DNA of 64,000 nt from Isoptericola halalbus (GCA_009663185.1 VJZX01000001.1:1-64000); one strand, 5' to 3'; shown: positions 44,519 through 53,752, counted from the first letter of the stretch. Notes: generated from the letters alone by a model not told the origin. Numbers and translations: made by a program.

Positions 44519-47500
44519 CAGCGAGCGATCCCTGCGGCCGTCATCTGGCTGCGGCGAGAGTCAGCGCGAGGGAGGGCCGCTAACCGGCCGAGGGCCGCAC
44601 GTGCGTTCTGGGCGTCTCGCCGCTGGGCGGTCGTGTCGCCGTCGGGGCCGAGGGGGTCGCGCGTGGTGATCGCGTAGCGGTCGCGGTAGGCGGCGACGAC
44701 GGCGAGGTCGCGGAGCCACCGCTCACGTTCCGCCGCCCCGACCGGAGCCTCGCCGATCCGCTGGACCCAAGCCGCCCGCGACCGGACGGCGCTCAGGGCG
44801 AGTGCGCGGGCACGGACTTCGATGAGGTCTCGGCGGGCCTCGAGGGCCTCGCGCTCATCGGGTCGGACAGTGCCAGCCACTTCGGGGATGAGCCCGGCGA
44901 CGAGGTCGGGCTCTCCGACGCCGAGCGTCTTGCCCGTTACCCTGGCGACGCGGTGGGCCAGGACTGTGGCGACTTCGTCGGCGTCGAGCAGCGTCCGCTC
45001 GGCCACGACTCGCGGCAGCAGCGAGCGGACGTCGTGGCGATTGGCTTCCGCGTGGCGCAGCTCGGCCACGAGTGCGCCGAATGTGACGGACTCGATGACT
45101 TGGCGCGCCTCGTCTGCCGTCATGCTTCCGGCGCCGGTGAGCGCGCCCTGGACGAGAGCGGTCCAGCGGGCGCGTTCGGCGGTGACCGCGATGGTGTCGT
45201 ATTCGCCGGCGAGCTGGGCGATGCCGCCCCACCGTTCGTGCTCGGCGGTGATGATCTCGTGGGCGGATAGCTCTGCGCCCGAGTGTTGCAGGACGCCGAA
45301 GAGGACGGCGCGGGCGGTGACGTCGTCGGGCTGCGGGGTGGCGTGGGACTCGTCGGGCTTGTCGAGCGCGATGTACCCGATGTTCGCCTCGCGGCCCCGG
45401 GTCATCGCGACGTAGAGGTTCTCGCGGGTGGTCGAGCCGCTGACGACGACGTGGGCGGTGTCGACGGTCATGCCCTGGGCACGGTGGGCGGTGACGGCGT
45501 AGCCGAGGTCGACGTACTCTGCGACGTAGTTGGCAGGCAGGACCACAGTGGCTCCGAGGCGTCGTCCGGCGCGGCGGACCTCGATCGACCCGTCGCGGCG
45601 CACGTGGATGACCCGCCAGCGGTCGCCGTTGCGAACCCAGCCGGTGCGCCCTGCGACCAGCCGCCGGTCATTGCGGCGGGTGATGACGACGTCGCCGACC
45701 GACGCGCCGGCGTCGTTGGCGAGGGCGACCTCGGGGCCGGGGTGGGTGGCGCCGGACAGGATGCGTTCGGCGCGGGCGCGCTCATTGAGACGGCGAACGG
45801 ACTCGGCCGAGTCGGTGACCAGGATGCTCGCGCGCCCGGCGTCGAGGTCGGTGCGCCAGGCGTCGTAGGCGGCGTCGATCATCTGGTCGGTCGTGCCTTC
45901 ACGCAGCCGGTCGTGGGCGGCGTAGGAGTCGATGACTTCGACCTCGCCACGGCGCAGCTCCAGCGACGCTGCCTTCTCCCACTCGTTCGTGAACCGGTGG
46001 ACCTCGACCAGCTCGGGCACTTCGCCGCCGCGCGCGTCGACGAGCATCGAGAACGCCCCTCCCGCGTCGACGGACTGGAGTTGTGCCCAGTCCCCAACGA
46101 GCAGCACCTTGGCCCCGGCGTCGGCGGCGAGGCCGGTGATGCGGTCCAGGGCTCGAGTGGAGGCGAGGGTGGCTTCGTCGACGATGACGAGCTGCCCTGC
46201 GTGGAAGTCGGCGTGGTGGTGGTGGTGCTCGTAGAGCCACTTGGCGGTGTTGTCGCACGCGATACCAAGGTCTTCGGAAAGGACCGCAGCGGCCGCAGCT
46301 GAGGGAGCGAGCCCGACGACGGACCCGTCGCCGTGGTGGGCGGTCCAGGCGAGCAGGAGGGCACGCATGGCGGTGGTCTTGCCCGCTCCGGCCGGTCCCA
46401 ACAGCACGTCGACCTGACGACCCGAGGTGGCGACGGCATCAAGCGCGGCAGTCTGCTCCGCGGACAGCAAGGTGCCGTCGTGCGGGACCTTGCTGACCCG
46501 CTCCACGACGTCCGCGCTGATGCTCGGTGCGGTGAGGACCTCCCCGCGGTCAAGTAGGCGGGCCTCGGCGGCGAGCAAGTCTTCGGACGACAAGTAGACC
46601 GCGTGCTTGGGGCGGAAGACGCTCGATCCGTCGGCTCGCTGCAGGGTGGCCGGTGTCGGGGCGAGGTCCGGCGGTGTGAGTTGGACGGACTGGCTGGAAG
46701 CGGCGTCGGTGATGCGCGAGATGATGGCCTCGCGGTCCTCGAAGGTGGCGAACCGCCAGCCCATCGTTTTCCGGGATGCCTCGGCCCACAGGTTCCAGTG
46801 CCGCCAGGTCGACCGCTTCTCCCCCACGCTCGCGACAACTTTGGCCGCGACTTCCTCGATCGCGCCGTCCGATACCTGGTCGGCCGTGAGCGGGCGCGCG
46901 GCGGACTCGTAGGTGAAGCGGCGAGCCAAGGCCGTCGGGTCGCCACCAATTACCGCGGCGGCGCGCTGGCGCCACTGCTCGGTCAGGTTCGCCAGGGAGT
47001 GGACGGTCTTGTCCGGGCGGGTCTCCAAGGTCGCCTTCGCGCGCATCGTCACGATCTGCCGTTTCGACGGACGGCGTCCCCTGCGCTGGACATACCCGGC
47101 GATCATCTCGTCGGTGGCCAGGTCGATCGCCCGTGCGCGGGAGGAGAACGCCGCGACGAGGTGCTCCGGAACGCTGGCGAGCTCCCACGCCGGGTTGTGG
47201 AAGTCGTCGCGCAAGCGCTGCTCCCAGCCCAGGCCGAAGGTTCCGGTGAGCCGGTCGGCGAGCACCGCGTTGTAGTACTCGGACAGAGCGACGACGGCGT
47301 TGTGCAGGGCGCGGGAGTCCAGGGTTCGCCACTTGCCGTCGATGACGGTGCGGACCTTGTTCGAGACGACCAGGTGGGTGTGAAGCTGCGGGTCGTTCGC
47401 GCGGGAGTCCCAGTGGTCGTAGGCGACGGCGACCACGCCCAGGACGTCGACCTGCGCGATGCCCGCGTGCCCGACCCGGCTCGCGGCGACCTCGCGCTCG

Positions 47501-48042
47501 AGAAGGTCGAGCACCTGCGCGACGGCGGCATGGTGGTCCTCGACGATCAACTCCTGGGTGTTCGCGTCGGCGACACCCCACAGCACCGAGACGGACTTCG
47601 GGACCGAGAACGTCAGGTCGAACCCGGCGACGGCGGTCTGCGGCCCTCGCTGGTGCTCCTCGCGTTCTATCTGAGCAACCGCTGCGTCGTAGTCGGCGCC
47701 TTCGAGTGAGGCGTCGAGGCTGGTGACGCGAGCCGCGATCCGCTCGCCCACGGACGGGTACTTCACGTACGGGCGCCCGAGGCCTGTGCCGGTCAGCGGG
47801 TCGCAGCCGCGCCCGAGCAGCGTCTGGAGCTGCTCGGGCGTGACGAGCATCCCAGCTTCGAGTTCGCCGTTGCCGAGGTGGGTGACACCTGAGCCCATCC
47901 ACGTCCCCGGCGGGGTACCGGCCTCGCTGTAGTAGCGGGTCAGCGCGGTCGCCTGAGTGAGGTCGCCGTCGCCGGTGATCACCGAGCGCAGCAAGTACGC
48001 ATAGCCGTCCCCGGCCGACATGACCCGCATCGAGACCGTCAC
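44518..48042 (-). CDS. MobF-family conjugative relaxase-helicase (TrwC/TraA-like)
   Basis: In this 1,174-residue protein, residues about 1-330 form a TrwC relaxase: tyrosines in TRYYSEAGTPPG (37-38), the HUH motif in DPQLHTHLVV (H221, H223) and a third His at 210 in AYDHWDS. A RecD-like SF1 helicase follows, with Walker A GPAGAGKTTAMRALL and Walker B IVDEATLAS. It would nick the element at oriT and unwind the transferred strand. GTG 48042 has GGAGG seven bases upstream. Without it the element could not be conjugative; the coupling ATPase is not in the window. Confidence 0.95.
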   Translation of the reverse strand: MTVSMRVMSAGDGYAYLLRSVITGDGDLTQATALTRYYSEAGTPPGTWMGSGVTHLGNGELEAGMLVTPEQLQTLLGRGCDPLTGTGLGRPYVKYPSVGERIAARVTSLDASLEGADYDAAVAQIEREEHQRGPQTAVAGFDLTFSVPKSVSVLWGVADANTQELIVEDHHAAVAQVLDLLEREVAASRVGHAGIAQVDVLGVVAVAYDHWDSRANDPQLHTHLVVSNKVRTVIDGKWRTLDSRALHNAVVALSEYYNAVLADRLTGTFGLGWEQRLRDDFHNPAWELASVPEHLVAAFSSRARAIDLATDEMIAGYVQRRGRRPSKRQIVTMRAKATLETRPDKTVHSLANLTEQWRQRAAAVIGGDPTALARRFTYESAARPLTADQVSDGAIEEVAAKVVASVGEKRSTWRHWNLWAEASRKTMGWRFATFEDREAIISRITDAASSQSVQLTPPDLAPTPATLQRADGSSVFRPKHAVYLSSEDLLAAEARLLDRGEVLTAPSISADVVERVSKVPHDGTLLSAEQTAALDAVATSGRQVDVLLGPAGAGKTTAMRALLLAWTAHHGDGSVVGLAPSAAAAAVLSEDLGIACDNTAKWLYEHHHHHADFHAGQLVIVDEATLASTRALDRITGLAADAGAKVLLVGDWAQLQSVDAGGAFSMLVDARGGEVPELVEVHRFTNEWEKAASLELRRGEVEVIDSYAAHDRLREGTTDQMIDAAYDAWRTDLDAGRASILVTDSAESVRRLNERARAERILSGATHPGPEVALANDAGASVGDVVITRRNDRRLVAGRTGWVRNGDRWRVIHVRRDGSIEVRRAGRRLGATVVLPANYVAEYVDLGYAVTAHRAQGMTVDTAHVVVSGSTTRENLYVAMTRGREANIGYIALDKPDESHATPQPDDVTARAVLFGVLQHSGAELSAHEIITAEHERWGGIAQLAGEYDTIAVTAERARWTALVQGALTGAGSMTADEARQVIESVTFGALVAELRHAEANRHDVRSLLPRVVAERTLLDADEVATVLAHRVARVTGKTLGVGEPDLVAGLIPEVAGTVRPDEREALEARRDLIEVRARALALSAVRSRAAWVQRIGEAPVGAAERERWLRDLAVVAAYRDRYAITTRDPLGPDGDTTAQRRDAQNARAALGRLAALPRADSRRSQMTAAGIAR

Positions 48043-48113
48043 GGTCGCACCTCCACGACGAAGGTGCGCCTTGATCCCCGAATGTGACGCCGCATGCGCT
48101 CACGTCGGCGAGC

Positions 48114-48130
48114 CTGCCTTGATGAGGCAG
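48114..48130. other. small hairpin upstream of the relaxase (possible oriT or terminator)
   Basis: CTGCCT and AGGCAG flank the loop TGATG, seven bases after the stop of the upstream minus-strand gene and 72 bases before the relaxase start. Origins of transfer often lie directly upstream of a MobF relaxase gene and carry a short dyad beside nic. A terminator role is equally possible. Confidence 0.3.
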
Positions 48131-48136
48131 TCGGCG

Positions 48137-48988
48137 TTACCCGGCGAGGTATTTCAGGGTCGCGCGACCCGGCACGAGGCTGTCACGCCACGGGTACTCC
48201 CGGGGCGGATACGTGTCCTTCAGCTTTCGCATACGGGCGTATCTCGCGCGAATCGCGGCAAGCAGCTGCGTACGGAGGTCGCCGAGGTCAGGCGCAACGT
48301 TCAAGGCACACAGGAGCACCTCCACAGAGGTTTCTGGGTCATCCCAACCCTGGACAGGCGAGAAGACGAGTTCGTTCTCCCAGATCCACGGATGAAACCC
48401 GTCCCGGGTAACAAGCGTGCCGACGCCCGGCATCTGCGTGCCCCTGCTGCCTGCTGGTGCCGGGACCGGCTTCAGATCCCGCGTCAGGACCTTGGGGTCG
48501 CCGGCGAATCTCGGCAGGTCGACGATCTCGACCTTGGCGTCATCCGGGAGCCACTGCAGTTCGTGATCCGTGCCGAACACTCCTCGCACGTCAGTGGCAG
48601 AGAAACTGTTGGACGAAGAAGCGCACTTGGTCCACACCGTCACCACGTCATCGACGGCGAATGTGATGTCCTCATCGACTTCCTCGACGCTCCCCCAGCC
48701 GATCACGCGCACTCGGGAGAATGTCGGCACCTTTCGGAGCTTCATGACCTTGCCCACCGCTGTCGCCTTGGCCGCGGCTCTTGCCTCCATGGCTTCCGCC
48801 TTCGTTCGCGCAGCTCTGCGCTTGGCCTCGTACCGGGCATCCTCCACCTCACGCTCAAGCTGATGCTCGCGATCCTCATCGATCTCCACATGGACCTCTA
48901 CCTCGTAGGCGGTCTCGGCGGCCTCGTCCTCAGCCTTCAGTCGAGCGATCTCTGCGTCGAGCTCTGCAGTCTCGCCAGGCGTCCTCAT
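48137..48988 (-). CDS. hypothetical protein with charged coiled-coil N-terminus
   Basis: This 283-residue protein begins with a highly charged helical part (TAELDAEIARLKAEDEAAET through REVEDARYEAKRRAARTKAE, residues about 7-70), likely a coiled coil. A beta-rich C-terminal domain follows, with VPTFSRVRVIGWGSVEEV and WENELVFSPVQGWDDPE. There is no known catalytic motif. It precedes the relaxase gene by 94 bases on the same strand, so it could be an accessory transfer protein. Its first 60 bases overlap a short frame at 48930-49067, and a frameshift joining the two cannot be excluded. Confidence 0.65.
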   Translation of the reverse strand: MRTPGETAELDAEIARLKAEDEAAETAYEVEVHVEIDEDREHQLEREVEDARYEAKRRAARTKAEAMEARAAAKATAVGKVMKLRKVPTFSRVRVIGWGSVEEVDEDITFAVDDVVTVWTKCASSSNSFSATDVRGVFGTDHELQWLPDDAKVEIVDLPRFAGDPKVLTRDLKPVPAPAGSRGTQMPGVGTLVTRDGFHPWIWENELVFSPVQGWDDPETSVEVLLCALNVAPDLGDLRTQLLAAIRARYARMRKLKDTYPPREYPWRDSLVPGRATLKYLAG

Positions 48989-49067
48989 CGGCGCTGAGCC
49001 TGTTCCACAGCGCCATCACGCCGTCGAAGTCACCAACTCGCTCAAGGCGCTCGGCCTCGGCCATCAT
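48930..49067 (-). CDS. possible short upstream reading frame
   Basis: ATG 49067 opens 45 codons that read MAEAERLERVGDFDGVMALW then NRLSADEDAWRDC, which is protein-like, before turning to Arg-rich noise in the overlap with the next gene. It may be a real N-terminal portion of the downstream protein separated by a frameshift, or a small coupled peptide. Confidence 0.3.
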   Translation of the reverse strand: MMAEAERLERVGDFDGVMALWNRLSADEDAWRDCRARRRDRSTEG

Positions 49068-49526
49068 CGCCGCAACTCGTCGTCAGTCACAGCGGAGGAC
49101 TCTATCCGGCACGCTGAACTCGACCGACACTGGAGACCAAACCAGCCTTGGTGCCAGAGGTGTGACCACGACCCCGACCCTCTGCGGCCCGCCTACCTTC
49201 CATCCCACCTCGGCCGCCCCTCCACCGGCCTCCCCCGTCGGCCGACCTGCCGCCGCCCGCACCTCCACTTCGTACGTTCCACCAGCCCGTCCGGTCCCGT
49301 CGGCGACCGCACCGTCCTCCAGCCCTTGCCTCCGCCGACAACCGCCCGACCAGGGGCCCGCGGGACCCCACCTGCCCGCCGACCACGACGCTCCCACCAA
49401 CCTGCCGCCGCCGTCGTACTCAGTCCGGCGGCAGACGCCGGGTCGTGCTCGGCGACGAGGACGACCCAGCGTCGCGAGCCGACCTTCGCCCGTCGTTACC
49501 TCGGCGCACTGTGGCAGCCTTTGCGT
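49068..49526. other. 459-base gene-free stretch with strong C/T bias
   Basis: No convincing gene is seen. The plus strand from about 49150 to 49430 is strikingly rich in C and poor in A and G, with many CC runs, giving Pro/Arg-rich noise frames. The right end must hold the promoter of the GIY-YIG gene. The skew may reflect an origin, a transfer start or non-B DNA. Confidence 0.5.
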
Positions 49527-50345
49527 ATGGTCCTGCCCGCGTCGTCGCTGCTGCCGTCGCTCACGCTCGCTCACGTGCTCGATGCTGCCGGACTGGATCC
49601 CGCAGACGTGCTGCTGATGCGACACCCGATGAGTCACGCCCGCGCACGGGAGGCCCTCGAGTTGGGCACGCTGCGGGAGTACGTCAGCTGGCAACGAGAG
49701 AACTTCCCCGCACGGCATCGGTACTGGCTGAACTTCCGTGGCGAGGAAGGCACGAGCGCCCGACTGGAAGCCTGCTACGTGAACGCAGGCCACCTTGGCG
49801 AAGGCCGCTTCGACCTCCAGGAAACCCAGATCCTCGCCGATCTGAACGGCCGGCTCGTCATCGACTGGGGCTCGGGAACTCGATCCTGGGCGCAGAACGG
49901 GACCACTGGCGAGCGCAAGCAAGTGCTGGCGATCCTCGAGCGCCCGGCCGCGCCGTTTCCCGGCTTCGAGCGGCTCGTCCTGTCCTTCGGTGAGCTCAGT
50001 GAGGTCGTCAGTCAGCCCCGCCGCTACGCGCAGTGGCACACCGCGCTGGCGTCGGTCAACGCCGTCTACCTCATCGTCGACACCGTCAGCGGCAAGCAGT
50101 ACGTCGGATCGGCCTACGGTCACGGTGGGCTGCTCGGCCGGTGGTCGGAGTACGTGGCAACGTCCCACGGCGGCAACAAGAGACTCATTGAGGAACTCTT
50201 GGTGGACCCGGTCGCGGTCAAGCGATACCAATACTCGGTCCTGCAGATCCTGCCGAGAACCGCGACGGTCGACGATGTCGTCGCGGTCGAGACGCTCTAC
50301 AAGGACAAGTTGCTCACCAAGGATTTCGGCCTCAACGCGAACTGA
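49527..50345 (+). CDS. GIY-YIG nuclease-domain protein
   Basis: This 272-residue protein ends in a GIY-YIG endonuclease domain. The signature is NAVYLIVDTVSGKQYVGSAY (residues about 183-202), then GLLGRWSEY with the conserved Arg, and VAVETLYKDKL carrying the catalytic Glu. The N-terminal half (LPSLTLAHVLDAAGLDPADV, HARAREALELGTLREYVSWQ) resembles the non-catalytic part of similar proteins found in mobile elements, but has no named domain. ATG 49527 begins the conserved-looking part; upstream sequence is the skewed noise region. It could be a homing, restriction or repair nuclease. Confidence 0.85.
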   Translation: MVLPASSLLPSLTLAHVLDAAGLDPADVLLMRHPMSHARAREALELGTLREYVSWQRENFPARHRYWLNFRGEEGTSARLEACYVNAGHLGEGRFDLQETQILADLNGRLVIDWGSGTRSWAQNGTTGERKQVLAILERPAAPFPGFERLVLSFGELSEVVSQPRRYAQWHTALASVNAVYLIVDTVSGKQYVGSAYGHGGLLGRWSEYVATSHGGNKRLIEELLVDPVAVKRYQYSVLQILPRTATVDDVVAVETLYKDKLLTKDFGLNAN

Positions 50346-50676
50346 CCGAGTCTCCTGGCGCGAGCCCGAGCGGGATCGCCGTCCGGACTGCACCCCCGTC
50401 ATCTCCCCCGTCTTATCCACAGATTAGCCCCCGAGCAGGGATCGAATCCCACCTGCTGTCGACGCTGGGGACGCGGGCGCACCTCCGTAGTGCGACCGCC
50501 CATGGTGGCTCTATCGAGGGCGCAGCGCGCGTCGCGAAAGCACAGTCTGAGACTCGGTATTGCGTGACGGAGGCAAACGTGGCGGAATGGACAGTCATGG
50601 ACGTGTGGCGCGCGCCACACGGAGCCGTTCCCATCCCACAGGAATGTAAGCGGTTCTCAGAGGAAGGCGAAGTGGG
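50346..50676. promoter_or_regulatory. leader region of the Tad-like operon with an 18-bp palindrome
   Basis: This 331-base stretch holds no gene. At 50603-50620 the perfect palindrome GTGTGGCGC/GCGCCACAC lies 56 bases before the first gene of the operon, a fitting place for an operator. A weaker hairpin (GCAGG...CCTGC) is present near 50436-50458. No consensus promoter can be named with confidence. Confidence 0.55.
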
Positions 50677-51309
50677 ATGAGCCGTGGAGGTCGAGCTGGT
50701 CTTCTGACGGCGGCAGTACTCACAGCACTGGCCGTCCTTTCGGCGTGCACCGGCTCCCCGAACGACGACCCCACCGTGACGCCGACGATGGCGCCCACCT
50801 CGAGCCCCACCGTCACGGCATCCCCAACGCCGAGCCCCTCGCCGACCCTCAACGAAGAGGAAGCGGCGAAGCAGGAGAACATCGACGCCGCCTCAGAGCG
50901 CTATGCGGAGTACCTGCAGGTCACCGCCAGCGTCCTTGCGGATCCGTCGGCGACCGGCGGCTTCGAGAAGATCCGCCCTTATATCGGCTCCGAGGAAATG
51001 GTGACGTGGTGGCGGTCGATTCCGAAGCAGTTCGTTGACCTCGGCTATCACCAGACGGGCCGCGCGACAGTCAAGTCGGCGAACGTGACCCGGTACGAGG
51101 GCGACCCGCTCAGCGACGGCACTCAGATCGTGCACATGGAGGCGTGCGTCGACGGAACCGCGATCGAGGTCGTTGCCGCCGACGGCTCCGCCGCCACGAG
51201 TTACACGGCCCCGACGCCCGTGATCATCGACGTGGTCATGCAGCGCCAGCCTGGCAACCGCTGGACGGTGCAACAGGACACGACGCGTCAGCCCTTCGAG
51301 GAGTGCTGA
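50677..51309 (+). CDS. secreted lipoprotein at the head of the Tad-like operon
   Basis: This 210-residue protein has a lipoprotein signal peptide (GLLTAAVLTALAVLSAC, lipobox LSAC with Cys24), then a Thr/Ser/Pro-rich linker of about 35 residues with PTPSPSPT, and a globular domain with ERYAEYLQVTASVLADPSA, MVTWWRSIPKQFVDLGYHQT and NRWTVQQDTT. The outer-face anchoring and the linker suggest it spans the wall. The fold resembles small NTF2-like domains by pattern only. The next gene starts five bases after its stop. Confidence 0.85.
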   Translation: MSRGGRAGLLTAAVLTALAVLSACTGSPNDDPTVTPTMAPTSSPTVTASPTPSPSPTLNEEEAAKQENIDAASERYAEYLQVTASVLADPSATGGFEKIRPYIGSEEMVTWWRSIPKQFVDLGYHQTGRATVKSANVTRYEGDPLSDGTQIVHMEACVDGTAIEVVAADGSAATSYTAPTPVIIDVVMQRQPGNRWTVQQDTTRQPFEEC

Positions 51310-51313
51310 CCTC

Positions 51314-52258
51314 GTGCGCCGCGGCACCCTGCTCCTCGCCGTGGTGGTCACGGCACTGACAGCCGTGGGCGGAGCGATTCCCGCTGCTTACGGCGCTGAG
51401 CCTGTCGTCTGCCCGCCGGGCTCCACACCGCTCGGCACAACATGCGTCATCGCCGTGACCGAGCCCGGCGCCGGCCAGGCCGGTGGGACCGAAACGCAGC
51501 CCGTGAGCAGCGGAAGTTCGGGCCCGGCTGTGTGCACCTACGGGGGCGCCGAGATCCCGTGTACCCCATCGGGCTACCGATGGAACGCCGCCCGCGAGTG
51601 TTTCGCGCGATTGGCCGACCCCCAACCAGCACCCGAGGACGCGGTCTGGCAGGGGCATACCGATGGTGTCATCGTTGCGTGCGTCCCTCCCTACTGCGTG
51701 GTGGAGGGGCTGGGCATGGACGACTGCTACATCGACCTCTACTGGGCACCCACGCCCCCGGGCGCCGCCGGACCCTCGCCGCGGGAGCTCGCCGACCGGG
51801 CCGTCGAAGCGATGAAACTTCGCGCGGGCCAGATCGGCACTGCTCCGCCCGCAGGGTCGATGGGGATCGTCGGCGTGCCGGTGTGGCTGTGGATCTCGGA
51901 CCCGGGTGAGTCGACGACGGGACCGATCACGCGGTCGGCCTCGGCCGGTGGGATCACGGTGTCGGCGACGGGACGGCTGGAGCGGATCGTCTACAGCATG
52001 GGCGATGGTCAGCAGATTCAGTGCGGTGCGGGGACGGCGTACCAGGCGTCGTACGGCGCCGCAGCATCACCGGACTGCGGGCACACCTATTCCTCGACGT
52101 CGGCCGGCGGGTCCGGTCAGGCGTACACGATCAGTGCGACGTCGTACTGGACCGTCACCTGGGCTGGTGGCGGGCAGAGCGGGACCATCCCGCTCGACTT
52201 CACGCGCACCGTGCAGCTTCGCGTCGGCGAGGTGCAGGTCATCGTCACCGACGGGTGA
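51314..52258 (+). CDS. secreted protein of the Tad-like operon
   Basis: This 314-residue protein has a signal peptide (RRGTLLLAVVVTALTAVGGA, cleavage near AYGA-EP), several Cys residues in the first third (VCPPGSTPLGTTC, ECFARL, CVPPYC), and a C-terminal beta-rich domain with ITVSATGRLERIVYSMGDGQ and HTYSSTSAGGSGQAYTIS. It is presumably exported to the surface. The family is frequent in element-borne Tad-like clusters of actinobacteria, but no function is established. GTG 51314 is the only start that keeps the signal peptide. Confidence 0.8.
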   Translation: MRRGTLLLAVVVTALTAVGGAIPAAYGAEPVVCPPGSTPLGTTCVIAVTEPGAGQAGGTETQPVSSGSSGPAVCTYGGAEIPCTPSGYRWNAARECFARLADPQPAPEDAVWQGHTDGVIVACVPPYCVVEGLGMDDCYIDLYWAPTPPGAAGPSPRELADRAVEAMKLRAGQIGTAPPAGSMGIVGVPVWLWISDPGESTTGPITRSASAGGITVSATGRLERIVYSMGDGQQIQCGAGTAYQASYGAAASPDCGHTYSSTSAGGSGQAYTISATSYWTVTWAGGGQSGTIPLDFTRTVQLRVGEVQVIVTDG

Positions 52259-52295
52259 CCACCAATCAGAGTCCAACGCGCTCACGGAGGGGACC

Positions 52296-52988
52296 ATGTC
52301 CACGACAACCCCGCGCAAGACTTCGACCGACCAGCCGCCTGCTCCCGAGTCGGTCGAGACGCCTCCGCCTCGGCCTCGTCGTCGGCCGTGGCATGTAGCC
52401 ACGGCGGTCGCCCTCGGTGCCGTCGGGATGATCATCGGCGCGGTCACGTGGACCTCGACCTCGGCGATGACCTCGGTGCTGGTGGCCAGGGACTCGATGC
52501 ACCGCGGGGACGTCATCACAAGAGACGCGTTCACCACGGCGCGGATCTATGACGACGACGCGCTGGACCCGGTGACGCCGGCCGAGCTCGACGGGCTGCT
52601 CGGGCAGCGGATCTCGCTGGACATCGCGGCCGGGTCGATCGTCACGCGCGAGGCGGTCGCGGGGTTCGAGCCCACCCGCGAGGGCACCTACCTGCTAGGG
52701 GTGCGGCTGGATGCCGCACACGCCCCGGGCAGCCCGGTGCTCGTCGGTGACAAGGTGCTGGCCGTCGTCACTCCGGCGGCCGGTTCGGTCCCCACCGGTG
52801 GGGATGCGGCCCCGACGTCGGCGCGTGGTGAGGTGGCGGCGGTGAACGTCGACCCGGAGACGGGGGCGATGGTCTTGGACCTGCTCGTCTCCGAGTCGGA
52901 CGGACCGATGCTCGCTGCCCATGCCGCGGGCGGGAACGTGGCGGTGCTCCTCGAGCCCCGCAGCACCGACGCGGGTGGTGAGGGCTGA
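52296..52988 (+). CDS. SAF-domain membrane protein (CpaB/RcpC-like)
   Basis: This 230-residue protein has a Pro-rich cytoplasmic N-terminus and one membrane helix (HVATAVALGAVGMIIGAVTW, residues about 43-62). An SAF domain follows, with VLVARDSMHRGDVITRDAF and GQRISLDIAAGSIVTREAV, and then GSPVLVGDKVLAVVT. SAF proteins of the CpaB/RcpC type help assemble Tad/Flp pili. ATG 52296 has GGAGG upstream. Its stop overlaps the next ATG as TGATG. Confidence 0.85.
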   Translation: MSTTTPRKTSTDQPPAPESVETPPPRPRRRPWHVATAVALGAVGMIIGAVTWTSTSAMTSVLVARDSMHRGDVITRDAFTTARIYDDDALDPVTPAELDGLLGQRISLDIAAGSIVTREAVAGFEPTREGTYLLGVRLDAAHAPGSPVLVGDKVLAVVTPAAGSVPTGGDAAPTSARGEVAAVNVDPETGAMVLDLLVSESDGPMLAAHAAGGNVAVLLEPRSTDAGGEG

Positions 52989-53752
52989 TGGCGGTCATCG
53001 CACTGTGCTCGGCCTCGGGCTCGCCAGGGGTGACGACGTCGGCGATCGGGCTGGCGATGTGCTGGTCTCGCCCGGTGCTGCTCGTGGAGGCCGACCCTTC
53101 CGGGTCGTCGGGAATCTTGGCGGGATTCTTCGGTGGGACCCACGAGTACGAGGCGGGTCTGGTCGAGCTGAGCTACTCGCCGTTGGAGATCTCCGACGCA
53201 CTGCGCGACGTCGTCCGTCCCCTGGCGGGGAACGTGTCGTTCATCGCGGGCACTCGTTCGCACACCCAGGCGGTCGGCTTGCGGGATCTGTGGGGGCGGC
53301 TGTCAACGGCGCTGGAGAACTTGGAGTCCACGGGGCAGGACGTGATCGTGGATGCCGGCCGGCTCGGGCTCCCCGGCTCCCCCGAGGCATTGATCTCCCT
53401 GTCCGATCTGACCTTGCTGGTGTCGCGGACGCATCTGCCGGCGCTCATGGGGGCGCGGTCGTGGGCCGAGCAGCTCAAGGGGGCTGCCTCGTCGTGGCAG
53501 CAGCCGGGGATGCTCCTGGTCGGTGAGGGTCAGCCGTACAACGCTCGCGAGGTGACCAAGGTGCTCGGCCTGTCGGTCATCGCTTCGATCTCCGACGACG
53601 CGGCCTCGGCGGCGGTCTACCACCGAGCCGCGTCCCCGCACCGCAAGTTCGCGACCTCTCCGTTCATCCGGTCGTTGCGGGCCGCCGCCGGGGCGATCCA
53701 GCAGACGATCGCCCGACGGCGCGACGACCTCGTACGGGAGGTGACGTCATGA
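52988..53752 (+). CDS. TadZ/CpaE-like MinD-ParA family protein with degenerate P-loop
   Basis: This 254-residue SIMIBI-class protein reads CSASGSPGVTTSAIGLA at residues 7-23, where a normal member would have KGGVGKT. The lysines of the deviant Walker A are absent, so ATP hydrolysis is doubtful. VLLVEADPSGSSG and DVIVDAGRLGLPG match the other nucleotide-loop positions. TadZ proteins localise the secretion machine, and some are ATPase-dead. It is coupled on both sides (TGATG before, ATGA after). Confidence 0.82.
   Translation: MAVIALCSASGSPGVTTSAIGLAMCWSRPVLLVEADPSGSSGILAGFFGGTHEYEAGLVELSYSPLEISDALRDVVRPLAGNVSFIAGTRSHTQAVGLRDLWGRLSTALENLESTGQDVIVDAGRLGLPGSPEALISLSDLTLLVSRTHLPALMGARSWAEQLKGAASSWQQPGMLLVGEGQPYNAREVTKVLGLSVIASISDDAASAAVYHRAASPHRKFATSPFIRSLRAAAGAIQQTIARRRDDLVREVTS

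Noticed and set aside
48043-48136. A firm oriT call upstream of the relaxase
   Set aside because: Only a six-base-pair hairpin is seen and no nic consensus could be matched by eye, so it is listed only as a weak possibility.
49083-50420. 445-codon minus-strand frame opposite the GIY-YIG gene
   Set aside because: The GIY-YIG signature and catalytic residues fix the plus frame; the minus product has no domain and reads as composition noise.
50430-50465. A tRNA-like 3' end (GGGATTCGATCCC) read on the minus strand
   Set aside because: The T-stem does not pair correctly, base 53/61 pairing is lost, and no acceptor or anticodon arm is found. It is better explained as a small hairpin in the leader of the Tad-like operon.
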